Positions 1 to 5,319 of a stretch of 10,250 nucleotides of DNA are shown piece by piece. The number at the start of each line of letters is the position of its first letter. The stretch's first letter is position 1. Location of the stretch: positions 1 through 10,250 of the forward strand of contig DALYJJ010000190.1 of the NCBI GenBank assembly GCA_031969915.1, in the 5' to 3' direction. This stretch comes from DALYJJ01 sp031969915 (GTDB lineage Bacteria; Acidobacteriota; Terriglobia; Bryobacterales; Bryobacteraceae). The translations under genes were made by a program, and so were the position numbers. A model generated the notes under the pieces. That model saw only the letters and a list, made by a program, of their open reading frames with translations. It was not told where the DNA came from and ran no database searches.

Positions 1-45
1 CTACGAACCAGGGGGTCGTGGGTTCAAATCCTGCCGGGCGCGCCA
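1..45 (+). tRNA. tRNA-Arg (anticodon ACG), 3' part
   Basis: The window opens inside a tRNA, at canonical position 32. The anticodon loop reads C-T-ACG-A-A (anticodon at 3-5), followed by the 3' half of the anticodon stem CCAGG, a five-base variable loop GGGTC, a T arm GTGGG-TTCAAAT-CCTGC, the acceptor strand CGGGCGC, discriminator G and an encoded CCA at 43-45. The 45 bases fit positions 32 to 76 exactly. The anticodon assigns it to arginine. The 5' half lies outside the window, so the acceptor and D stems cannot be checked. It is the probable integration target of the element that follows. Confidence 0.88.
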
Positions 46-57
46 CATTTCAAGGAC
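20..57. other. Probable attachment site (att) of the integrative element in the tRNA-Arg 3' end
   Basis: The integrase stop codon lies only 12 bases beyond the tRNA CCA end, and the integrase faces the tRNA. This is the standard layout of elements that integrate into tRNA 3' ends and restore the tRNA by identity at the crossover. The exact core cannot be defined, because the second copy at the other end of the element lies outside the window. The bounds given are therefore a guess covering the T arm, the acceptor strand and the short spacer. Confidence 0.5.
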
Positions 58-1275
58 TTAGGGCCGGCCTCCACCGGCCCTTTTCTTTTCCCGCTCGACT
101 TCTGCAAGACTTCCCGCCTGCGGGCGGGGACTGCGCAGCAGCGTGATGGCGGGCGTCTCGCGGCTGGCATCGATGCGCTGCACCGCATCGATGAGCTCCT
201 TCAGCTCCGCGGCCGAGTAGTGCGTCGTGATGTCGCCGTTCTTGTGGCCCAGCAACACCTTGCGCGTCTCCTCGCCCACGCCGGCGGCTCGGAGGCGACG
301 GCCGAAGGTGTGCTTCAGGTCGTGCACGCGGACGTGCCCGAACCCCCAGGGCGACTCGTGCCCCGTCTCCTTCGCCATCTTCTCCGCGGCCGCGCGCCGC
401 GCGTTCTGCCACGCCGTGTTGTTCATGCACTGCAGGCGATCGCCGCGGTACGTGAACACCCAGCGTGGCCACCTCCCCGTATCCTCCGCCACCCGCGCCG
501 CATGTTGCCGGCGAGCCTCGATCACCGAGCGCGCCACGTCGTTGAGCACGACCAGGCGATCCTCGGTGTTCTTCACGACCTCCCCAGGTACCACGAACAC
601 CGACGTGTCGAGCTCCGGCACGCGGATCTCCCACGCCCACTCGAGCGCGCACACCTCCTGTTCGCGCGTGCCCGTGTTCACCTTGAAGAGCGCCATCTGG
701 CCATTCGGCTCGTACGGAAGGCAGCCGAAGAGGTAGCGCTGCTCGTCCCAGCTGAGCGGGTAGGGCGGCCGGGCCGCCTTGTCCCTCTCGATCGAGATGA
801 GCGGCGCCGTCTCCAGCCACGTGAGCCGGTTCGGGTGCCTCCACTGCCGCGCCGCGAGGTTCAGGATGCGGCGCACGACCTCGATCGACCGGTTCACGGT
901 CGTGAGGGTGACCTCATCCTTCTCCAGGCGATGCGTCTTGAACGGCCCCAACGCCTCGTCGCAGACGTCCTCGAGCGCCACGTCGCCGATCCACGGGTCG
1001 AGCAGCTCGATGTGCCAGGCGGCGTCATCGATGCTCGCGAGACCTTGGTTCTCCCTCAGGTACCGGATCGCGCCTTCGCGGAAAGCGATGCGAGGACGCG
1101 CGCCGCGCGTCCGCTCGAGGCGGATGCGCTCGACTGCTGAGGCGAGCCACTGCTCGGCCTGCTCCTGCGTGACACGGCCGAGGCGATGGAAGATGGTCTT
1201 TCCGAGGACTTGCTTATTGACGGTTCGATGGCCATCGGCGTCGACGGTGATGCCGCTGGTTCGGGTCTTGGCCAT
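58..1275 (-). CDS. Tyrosine-family site-specific integrase
   Basis: This 405-residue protein is a phage/ICE-type tyrosine recombinase that would catalyse integration and excision at the adjacent tRNA-Arg. The N-terminus (KTRTSGITVDADGHRTV) and a SAM-like core-binding region (about 62-165) precede the catalytic domain. Catalytic residues visible are Arg204 (TGTREQEV), Lys235, His318 (HDLKHTFGRRL), His344 (LLGHK) and the nucleophile Tyr353 (THYS). The second Arg of the usual HxxR box is Lys321, a variant I recall from related phage integrases, so it does not by itself mean loss of activity. The ATG at 1275 has AAGGAG about 10 bases upstream. The start lies within the 3' part of the upstream helix-turn-helix gene, and the stop is 12 bases from the tRNA. 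Confidence 0.95.
   Translation of the reverse strand: MAKTRTSGITVDADGHRTVNKQVLGKTIFHRLGRVTQEQAEQWLASAVERIRLERTRGARPRIAFREGAIRYLRENQGLASIDDAAWHIELLDPWIGDVALEDVCDEALGPFKTHRLEKDEVTLTTVNRSIEVVRRILNLAARQWRHPNRLTWLETAPLISIERDKAARPPYPLSWDEQRYLFGCLPYEPNGQMALFKVNTGTREQEVCALEWAWEIRVPELDTSVFVVPGEVVKNTEDRLVVLNDVARSVIEARRQHAARVAEDTGRWPRWVFTYRGDRLQCMNNTAWQNARRAAAEKMAKETGHESPWGFGHVRVHDLKHTFGRRLRAAGVGEETRKVLLGHKNGDITTHYSAAELKELIDAVQRIDASRETPAITLLRSPRPQAGSLAEVEREKKRAGGGRP
61..89 (+). terminator. Rho-independent terminator for the tRNA, inside the integrase 3' end
   Basis: On the + strand a perfect 7-bp stem GGGCCGG / CCGGCCC (61-67 and 74-80) with loop CCTCCA is followed by TTTTCTTTT (81-89). This is a classical intrinsic terminator, placed 15 bases after the tRNA. 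It overlaps the last codons of the integrase read on the other strand. It should stop tRNA transcription from running antisense into the element. On the - strand the hairpin is followed by few T residues, so it is probably one-directional. Confidence 0.75.
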
Positions 1276-1511
1276 ACTTCGGATACTCCTTTCTCGTCGC
1301 GGCCGGGCCCGTTGCAGAGGGCATCTTCGATGCGCATGGCCACCGCGTCAATGTCATCGCGGGGAATGGCCTTGCCACGCTTCCCGATGGGGATCACCCG
1401 CACGTGCGGACGTACCTTCGCGGCGAACCATGCCTTGTCCACGGCGAGGTAGTGGTGGGCCACGTCGACGCGGATCCACCGGCCCCAGGGGTACTCGCGG
1501 CGCCGGCTCAC
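1056..1511 (-). CDS. Helix-turn-helix DNA-binding protein, excisionase-like
   Basis: The first 65 or so residues have the look of a small winged-helix excisionase/AlpA-type domain: an aromatic lead-in (RWIRVDVAHHYLAV), a recognition-helix region (DKAWFAAKV) and a basic wing (IGKRGKAIPRDDID). Such proteins bind att DNA and steer the integrase towards excision. The GTG start at 1511 was chosen because GGAGG lies five bases upstream and the GTGA overlaps the stop of the preceding small gene. An in-frame GTG at 1529 is possible but has a poorer site. The Ser-rich second half overlaps the integrase start by 220 bases in another frame. I recall this arrangement in related small genes upstream of integrases, but the true extent of the tail is uncertain. 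Confidence 0.7.
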   Translation of the reverse strand: MSRRREYPWGRWIRVDVAHHYLAVDKAWFAAKVRPHVRVIPIGKRGKAIPRDDIDAVAMRIEDALCNGPGRDEKGVSEVWPRPEPAASPSTPMAIEPSISKSSERPSSIASAVSRRSRPSSGSPQQSSASASSGRAARVLASLSAKARSGT

Positions 1512-1699
1512 TCGATCCTCCAGATCCACCAGCCGTCCGGCATCTTCCGCTGTACAAAGCGCACGCCAACGAGCTTGGCCCAGCAGCGAAGGCTGTTCGG
1601 GTTCCAGTCGAGCGGCAGCACCATGCTGGGCGGCGCGATCTGCATGCCCCTCAGCGTCGCCTTGATGTTGCGGATTGGCCGTTTCTGCCCTTTTCTCAT
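1508..1699 (-). CDS. Small basic protein of unknown function, 63 residues
   Basis: The product is a 63-residue, Lys/Arg- and Trp-rich protein (start MRKGQKRPIRNIKATLRGM, end MPDGWWIWRIE). I do not recognise a family. It starts 7 bases after the stop of the 32-residue membrane peptide and its stop overlaps the GTG of the helix-turn-helix gene (GTGA), so it fits the tightly coupled run of genes. Its own ribosome binding site is weak, which suggests translation by coupling. A DNA- or RNA-binding role would suit the charge but is only a guess. Confidence 0.55.
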   Translation of the reverse strand: MRKGQKRPIRNIKATLRGMQIAPPSMVLPLDWNPNSLRCWAKLVGVRFVQRKMPDGWWIWRIE

Positions 1700-1706
1700 C
1701 GCATGG

Positions 1707-1805
1707 TCATTGGGGCGGCCAGTCGTCCATGGCGTCGAACACGAACGCGACCAGCCCCGCGACGATGAACTTCCAGAGCGCGACAGTATCGGGAGGGAAG
1801 TTCAT
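1707..1805 (-). CDS. Tiny single-pass membrane peptide, 32 residues
   Basis: The peptide has a hydrophobic core (VALWKFIVAGLVAFVF, residues 8-23) flanked by an acidic, Pro-rich tail, so a single membrane helix is likely. Its ATG at 1805 overlaps the stop of the 54-residue gene (ATGA), and it ends 7 bases before the next start. These spacings are the main evidence that it is real. The Shine-Dalgarno sequence is poor. Function is unknown. Confidence 0.45.
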   Translation of the reverse strand: MNFPPDTVALWKFIVAGLVAFVFDAMDDWPPQ

Positions 1806-1966
1806 CGCTCGAACCACCCATCGATGCGGGTCACGGTATGATGGCGGTGCCCCGGTGACACGGTGAATCTCCCGGCCGTAGGACGTCGACCCGCACCCGA
1901 CGGACCGCCATGTGGGGGAAGTGGGAGTCCCCACCCGGGGCGCCTTTCATCCAGGCGCTCAGGCAT
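1802..1966 (-). CDS. Small protein of unknown function, 54 residues, downstream of the DGR reverse transcriptase
   Basis: The ATG at 1966 shares its A with the stop of the reverse transcriptase (TGATG) and has a clean GAGGAG seven bases upstream, inside the last codons of that gene. Its stop overlaps the next ATG (ATGA). The product is Gly/Pro/Arg/His-rich (for example GLPLPPHGGPSGAGRRP) with no recognisable domain or signal peptide. The strong translation signals argue for a real gene despite the low-complexity sequence. It may be a late accessory of the DGR or simply cargo of the element. Confidence 0.5.
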   Translation of the reverse strand: MPERLDERRPGWGLPLPPHGGPSGAGRRPTAGRFTVSPGHRHHTVTRIDGWFER

Positions 1967-3348
1967 CAGCAGCTCCTCATGAGATCGCCCGACACCGGGC
2001 GGCCGCGGCGAAGGACGGCCTTGGCGAGGCACTCGCGATCGCGGCGACTCGCCGATGCCTGTCGCACCAGGCCGAAGTAGCTGTTCGCCGTGGCGCGAAA
2101 ATCCTCCAGCGGCACCGTGGCCACGCGATCGATCGCCTGGTTGAACGTCCGCCGACGAATCGTTCTCCGCCACGGCTTGATGACCTGGCCCACGAAGTCG
2201 ATGCCGCGCTCGATCGGCTGCAGCACCGTCTTGCGCGGGTTGAGCCTCACGCCGAGAGTCGCGGGCAGGAACGCCTCGATCTCCGCCAAGGTCGCCTGCA
2301 GCCATTCCCTGGACTCGTGCAGCAGCACGAAGTCGTCCACGTACCGGATGTAATGGCGGGCCCGCAACACGTGCTTGGCGAACTGGTCGAGCTGGTCTAG
2401 GTAGACGTTCGCGAAGAACTGGCTCGACAGGTTGCCGATGGGCAGGCCCAGCTCGGCGGGCTGGTTCGCGAGGCGCTTGTGTGGAGGCACGCGCTCCAGC
2501 TCGTGTGGCCGGCAGCGCAGAATCACATCGGGCCGGGGGTCGTGGAAGAGCACGAGCTCGGCGAGATCGCGCCACCACGGCTCGTGGATCTTCGCGGCCA
2601 AAAGGCTGCCGAGGATGGCCTTGTCGATCGACACGAAGAAATTGGCCACGTCGCACTTGAGGTACCACGCCGGCCGGCTCCAGTTGCGCGTGACGCCCCG
2701 TACCTTCGCTTCGAGGCGCTGGACCGCGTAGAGGGTGCCGCGGCCCTTGATGCAGGCGCAGGAGTCGGCGATGAACGATCGCTCGAAGCGCGGCCCCACG
2801 CGGTTGTAGAGCAGGTGGTGCACGATGCGATCGCGGAAGCCGGCCGCCCAGACCTCGCGCGGCTTGGGCCTCGTGACGATGAAGCATATCGACGGGCCGG
2901 GGCGGTAGGTCCCGCCCGCGAGCTCGTCGAAGAGGTCGACCAGGTTGCGCTCGAGGTTCACCTCGAATGCGAGCGCGCTGGCCGTGTTGCGCTTGTGCTG
3001 GCGGCAGTCGAAGTAGGCCGCCACCAGCTCGTGGAAAGAGGGTCCAGCATGGACCGCGTCGGTTCTATCTGCGGACCGCCCGGGCGCGGAGCTTGTTGTC
3101 CTTGTGGTTGTTGTTCTGGTTGCCGTTGTTGAAGTTCTGGTACCAGGCGTAGGCCGGCTCGCCGGCGTACTGCGTCCCATCGCGCTATCCACGTCGCCCG
3201 GCCGAAGGCCTCGGCCGATCAGCGGAGCGACTGCGCCGGGCCGGTCCTGGGCTGAGCCAGCGGTACCCGTTGTGCGCGTGTCGGTGGCCTCGTGGGCCAG
3301 CGGCGCGACCAGATTGATGCCCACGGGCATGATCGCCTTGACGGTCAT
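1966..3348 (-). CDS. DGR (diversity-generating retroelement) reverse transcriptase
   Basis: This reverse transcriptase should copy the adjacent template-repeat RNA with errors at adenines. Numbered from the ATG at 3348 (460 residues), the conserved part starts near residue 105 (FHELVAAYFDCRQHKRN). Palm motif A is YLKCDVANFF (Asp233), the DGR-diagnostic motif is GLPIGNLSSQ (301-310, where most reverse transcriptases have QGxxxSP), and the catalytic box is YIRYVDDFVLL (YVDD 336-339). The C-terminal thumb region follows (RKTVLQPIERGIDFVG). The start is uncertain. The ATG at 3348 overlaps the avd stop (ATGA), but the frame then runs through the TR and gives a Thr/Arg-rich N-terminal stretch. The next in-frame candidates are the ATG at 3180 and a GTG at 3024 after the TR. 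No good Shine-Dalgarno sequence marks a start after the TR. Identity is near certain; the N-terminus is not. Confidence 0.93.
   Translation of the reverse strand: MTVKAIMPVGINLVAPLAHEATDTRTTGTAGSAQDRPGAVAPLIGRGLRPGDVDSAMGRSTPASRPTPGTRTSTTATRTTTTRTTSSAPGRSADRTDAVHAGPSFHELVAAYFDCRQHKRNTASALAFEVNLERNLVDLFDELAGGTYRPGPSICFIVTRPKPREVWAAGFRDRIVHHLLYNRVGPRFERSFIADSCACIKGRGTLYAVQRLEAKVRGVTRNWSRPAWYLKCDVANFFVSIDKAILGSLLAAKIHEPWWRDLAELVLFHDPRPDVILRCRPHELERVPPHKRLANQPAELGLPIGNLSSQFFANVYLDQLDQFAKHVLRARHYIRYVDDFVLLHESREWLQATLAEIEAFLPATLGVRLNPRKTVLQPIERGIDFVGQVIKPWRRTIRRRTFNQAIDRVATVPLEDFRATANSYFGLVRQASASRRDRECLAKAVLRRGRPVSGDLMRSC
3065..3173 (-). repeat. DGR template repeat (TR)
   Basis: On the - strand this segment matches the 3' ends of both target genes and is full of AAC codons. 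Read in the target frame it gives AYAWYQNFNNGNQNNNHKD and then LRARAVRR, followed by a TAG where both variable repeats have TTG. It lies between avd and the conserved part of the reverse transcriptase, the classical TR position. The GC-rich end shared with the VRs (GAGCTCC-like start through GTCCGCAGAT) is the initiation-homing region. The TR copy differs from the VRs there by one base (ATAG against ATTG), as expected for IMH* against IMH. Adenines concentrate in the variable codons and are absent from the invariant GC-rich end. Confidence 0.95.
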
Positions 3349-3701
3349 GCGACAGGGGCCTTCGCGGAAGCCTTGCGCCATCCACTCGCCTGCCTGCCGA
3401 TCGCCGCGGTGTGCTCGATGGCGGCCGCGTACTGCTTGACGGACACCAGGTGCAGGTCGCGCGACAGCCGGAAGAGCAGCTCCACCACCTGCAGGTGCTC
3501 GAGCATCCGGGTGAGGTGGGGGACCTTGTCGGCGGCCGCGTTCGCGCGGTAGATCAGCAGCGCGAGCTCGAGGCACTCCTCGCGAAGCTTGCCACCCATG
3601 CTCGCCTTGAAGTCGCGCGGCATGTGACGGCTCACCTCGGTGGCGAGGACCAGGAGCTTGTACGTGACCTGGTAGATCGGCAGGGTGTGGTGGAGGGCCA
3701 T
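3345..3701 (-). CDS. avd: DGR accessory variability determinant (Avd), four-helix-bundle protein
   Basis: The 118-residue product has the features of Avd proteins: LPIYQVTYKLL at the start, MPRDFKASMGGKLREE (27-42), ALLIYRANAAADKVPHL (47-63) and a last helix VVELLFRLSRDLHLVSVKQY (72-91). Avd forms a basic pentameric helical barrel that binds the reverse transcriptase and TR RNA and is needed for mutagenic retrohoming in the Bordetella phage system. The gene lies between the VR1 target and the TR, which is the usual place. It starts 25 bases after the end of the first target. Its stop overlaps an ATG in the reverse transcriptase frame (ATGA). The basic, Ala/Lys-rich C-terminus (GWRKASAKAPVA) could help bind RNA. 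Confidence 0.92.
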   Translation of the reverse strand: MALHHTLPIYQVTYKLLVLATEVSRHMPRDFKASMGGKLREECLELALLIYRANAAADKVPHLTRMLEHLQVVELLFRLSRDLHLVSVKQYAAAIEHTAAIGRQASGWRKASAKAPVA

Positions 3702-3726
3702 GCTGGGAAAGGGTTAAAGGGGTGAA

Positions 3727-4120
3727 TTACTCAAGGGGCAATCTGCGGACCGCCCGGGCGCGGAGCCTGAAGTCCTTGCGGGTGTTGGTCTGGCCGCCGT
3801 AGCGGAAGTACTGGCACCAGGCGTAGGCCGGCTCGCCGGCGCACTGCTCGGCCGACCAGTACCACCCCCCGGTCGGGAACTGGTCCTTCACGTTGCCGAA
3901 GAGGACCGCCTGCTCGGCGCGGGTCGGCAGCGTGACGCCTTCCCCGAGGGCCTCGGCCCACTTGACGGCGCCAGGTCATGGTCTTCGGCGCCTCGGCGAG
4001 CAGCACCAGCGCGTGGTCGCCTTCCTCGCCGCGGCAGATGCCGGCGAAGATGCCGTCGGCGAGTACCGCGCCGATTCGCGGCATGGGGATGCCCTGCGGG
4101 GCGGTGTTCTTGATCGTCAT
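3727..4120 (-). pseudogene. DGR target protein 1 (DUF1566/C-type-lectin-like), frameshifted
   Basis: A good Shine-Dalgarno sequence (GGGAG) precedes the ATG at 4120. The first 50 residues (MTIKNTAPQGIPMPRIG through APKTMTW) and the last 80 (AVKWAEALGEGVTLPTRAEQ, GGWYWSAEQ, then VR1 and LRARAVRRLPLE, stop at 3727-3729) read as one DGR target protein of the kind seen on phages. They lie in different frames. The break falls at about 3970, just after the MTW codons. Restoring two bases (TGG-GAC-GCC instead of TGG-C-GCC) would give TWDAVKW and a protein of about 131 residues. As written, frame 1 stays open to 3731 but translates the VR in the wrong frame. This could be a true disabling deletion or a sequencing or assembly error. 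The domain should display the varied residues on a lectin-like surface for ligand binding. Confidence 0.82.
3739..3847 (-). repeat. DGR variable repeat 1 (VR1)
   Basis: VR1 aligns to the TR without gaps. Over the compared core 3741-3847 it has 14 substitutions, all at positions where the TR coding strand has A, the signature of adenine mutagenesis. The substitutions change Tyr/Asn/His/Lys codons of the TR to Cys, Cys, Tyr, Arg, Tyr, Gly, Thr, Thr, Arg, Phe and Arg, while the framework (PAYAW, LRARAVRR) is constant. Identity with the TR ends after ACTGC at 3847 on one side and at ATTG against ATAG on the other. It lies in the last codons of the frameshifted target 1. Confidence 0.94.
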
Positions 4121-4150
4121 CGCGTACTCCCTGCGAAATGGTTGAATGGA

Positions 4151-4168
4151 TGAAGGACTAAACCTTCA
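4151..4168 (-). promoter_or_regulatory. Hairpin directly downstream of VR2 (DGR homing hairpin candidate)
   Basis: The coding strand reads TGAAGG-TTTAGT-CCTTCA, a perfect 6-bp stem with a 6-base loop that contains the TAG stop codon of target 2. It starts right at the end of the IMH. DGRs such as that of Bordetella phage BPP-1 need a hairpin or cruciform a few bases after the IMH in the target gene for efficient homing, and the TR lacks it. No comparable stem is seen after VR1 or the TR. The assignment is by position and structure only. Confidence 0.6.
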
Positions 4169-4757
4169 ATCTGCGGACCGCCCGGGCGCGGAGCTCGCCG
4201 TCCTTGCGGCCGTCGTCCTGGCCGCCGTCGTCGAAGTGCTGGTACCAGGCGTAGGCCGGCGCGCCGGCGTCCTGCGTGGAGCTCCAGTACCAGTCCGCCG
4301 CGAACGCCTCGGCTCCACCTTCCTGGAACGCGGCGATCGGCGTCTGCGCGGGCGCCGCGGGGCTGTAGGCGTAGCCGGGCGGGATGCTGCTCGGGTTGTC
4401 GCCCCGCCAGCAGTAGTTCTCGTCGTCGGTCGGCTTGAACGCGCGATACAGGATCTCGAGCTCGTCGCGCGACGGCAGGTACCAGTCATCGAAGCCACCG
4501 ATCTGCAGCGAGCGAGCCCACGCGGCCAGGCCGCATCCCGCCTGGTTGAGGTGGGACGTGTTCGCCGCGCCGTCGTAGAAGCTCAGGTGCTCGGGCGTGG
4601 GGTTGGAGAGCATCGAGGAAGGCTCGTGCTCCCCTTCGCCGCGCGGGGCCACGATGAGCGCGTACTCGGCGCCGTCGACGCGGATGCGGCCCGCGTAGAA
4701 GCCGCCCGCGAACGGCGTGCCGGGGGTGGTGGGGATTTCCGTGATGGTGGTGTCCAT
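4158..4757 (-). CDS. DGR target protein 2 (DUF1566/C-type-lectin-like), intact
   Basis: The 199-residue product starts at the ATG at 4757, which has TAGGAG just upstream; a longer in-frame start at 4919 would overlap the secreted-protein gene and gives an Arg/Pro-rich, non-protein-like lead. After an N-terminal beta-rich part (GGFYAGRIRVDGAEYALIVA, 18-37) come DUF1566 hallmarks: GFDDWYLPSRDELEILYRAF (88-107), DWYWSSTQ (155-162) and the terminal LRARAVRRL. The VR spans residues 161-197. Varied positions relative to the TR are 163, 166, 174, 176, 177, 179, 181-184, 187 and 188. There is no signal peptide, so it would act in the cytoplasm, on a particle, or after non-classical export. It is the only intact target in the window. 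It lies 7 bases after the secreted-protein gene. Confidence 0.92.
   Translation of the reverse strand: MDTTITEIPTTPGTPFAGGFYAGRIRVDGAEYALIVAPRGEGEHEPSSMLSNPTPEHLSFYDGAANTSHLNQAGCGLAAWARSLQIGGFDDWYLPSRDELEILYRAFKPTDDENYCWRGDNPSSIPPGYAYSPAAPAQTPIAAFQEGGAEAFAADWYWSSTQDAGAPAYAWYQHFDDGGQDDGRKDGELRARAVRRLKV
4167..4277 (-). repeat. DGR variable repeat 2 (VR2)
   Basis: VR2 aligns to the TR without gaps. It has 15 substitutions, of which 14 are at TR adenines (mostly A to G on the coding strand, giving Asp/Gly). The only exception is a T to G change at 4271, at the far 5' edge of the repeat where homing tracts usually end. The IMH end (GGTCCGCAGATTG) is shared with VR1 and differs from the TR at one base. 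The strong bias towards G differs from VR1, where C, T and G outcomes are mixed, so the two repeats record independent mutagenesis events. Confidence 0.94.
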
Positions 4758-4764
4758 GGGGCTC

Positions 4765-5187
4765 CTATCGAAGGACGATCGAGGCGCAGTCGCGCCAGGT
4801 CCTGGTGGGTTCCGCGTTCGGGGATTGGCCAGAAAGGCAGGGCGCGACCCCGCGAGTCGTCGCGCACATCTGGATGAGGGTGTAGGGCGCGGCCATGCAG
4901 GCCGCGTACTCGGCGCCATGGGCGGTGCAGCGCGCGACCTGGTCGGTTCGGCGCTTGGCGGCCGCGGTGGCGGTGATCTTCAACCAGGTGAGTTCCACGC
5001 CGGCGAGGCACGTGGGGCGGTTCCAGACGAGCTGGTAGCCCGCGCAGGTCACCAGGCGCTTACCGGTCGAGGGGCACGGGTTGGCCGCCGCGAAGGTCTT
5101 GCGCTGCGCAGTCGTGCCGTCGGCGGCGAGGGCCGGCATGGCCAGGAGCGCGATCGCGAGCGCCGCGAGCAGGATCGTGCGGCGCAC
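4765..5187 (-). CDS. Secreted cysteine-rich protein of unknown function
   Basis: The 140-residue product starts with a typical Sec signal peptide (RR charge, LLAALAIALLAMPALA, predicted cleavage after Ala21). The mature part has eight cysteines (38, 48, 60, 87, 97, 108, 117, 134), an even number compatible with disulfides in the periplasm or outside the cell. NPCPSTGKRLVTCAGY (36-51) recalls the start of small secreted HNH-type proteins, but no HNH catalytic residues follow, so I do not assign nuclease function. The start is GTG, two bases after the stop of the 42-residue membrane peptide. The gene ends 7 bases before the DGR target 2 start and supplies part of that gene's Shine-Dalgarno sequence, so the two are probably co-expressed. 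Confidence 0.75.
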   Translation of the reverse strand: MRRTILLAALAIALLAMPALAADGTTAQRKTFAAANPCPSTGKRLVTCAGYQLVWNRPTCLAGVELTWLKITATAAAKRRTDQVARCTAHGAEYAACMAAPYTLIQMCATTRGVAPCLSGQSPNAEPTRTWRDCASIVLR

Positions 5188-5189
5188 GG

Positions 5190-5318
5190 CTACACGTGCC
5201 CCGTGAAGAGGTACATCAACGAGGCCTTCGCGACCGCGGCGACGCCCAGCACGAAGGCCACGATGAACGCGTAGTAGACGACCTGCAGTCCGGCAACGAG
5301 AAAATCCGGCTTCTTCAT
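5190..5318 (-). CDS. Small single-pass membrane protein, 42 residues
   Basis: The ATG at 5318 has an excellent GAGGAG five bases upstream. The product (start MKKPDFLVAGLQVVYYAFIV) is nearly all hydrophobic from residue 6 to 38 with a short charged start, so it is likely one long transmembrane helix or a hairpin in the inner membrane. Its stop is two bases before the GTG of the secreted cysteine-rich protein, and it starts one base after the upstream stop. It is too small for family assignment. The spacing and ribosome binding site make it a convincing gene. Confidence 0.7.
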   Translation of the reverse strand: MKKPDFLVAGLQVVYYAFIVAFVLGVAAVAKASLMYLFTGHV

Positions 5319-5319
5319 G

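Noticed and set aside
220..1140. Long + strand open frames, here and opposite most genes
   Set aside because: They are Arg/Pro/Ala-rich shadows of - strand genes in GC-rich DNA, with no motifs or sensible ribosome binding sites.
1966..3348. Reverse transcriptase of a group II intron or retron
   Set aside because: The LPIGNLSSQ motif, the neighbouring avd gene and the adenine-specific TR/VR pairs identify a DGR; no intron maturase domain or retron ncRNA is seen.
3727..4120. Programmed ribosomal frameshift in target 1
   Set aside because: No slippery heptamer is visible at the TGGCGCC junction, and a two-base loss explains the break more simply.
4271..4271. Non-adenine change in VR2 as evidence against DGR mutagenesis
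   Set aside because: It is at the far edge of the repeat, where the copied tract may already have ended, and the other 14 changes all fit.
4758..4919. Longer N-terminus for DGR target 2
   Set aside because: It overlaps the secreted-protein gene, and the ATG at 4757 has TAGGAG at correct spacing.
4765..5187. HNH nuclease reading of the secreted cysteine-rich protein
   Set aside because: Only the CPSTGK...CAGY start resembles that group; no His-Asn-His residues follow.
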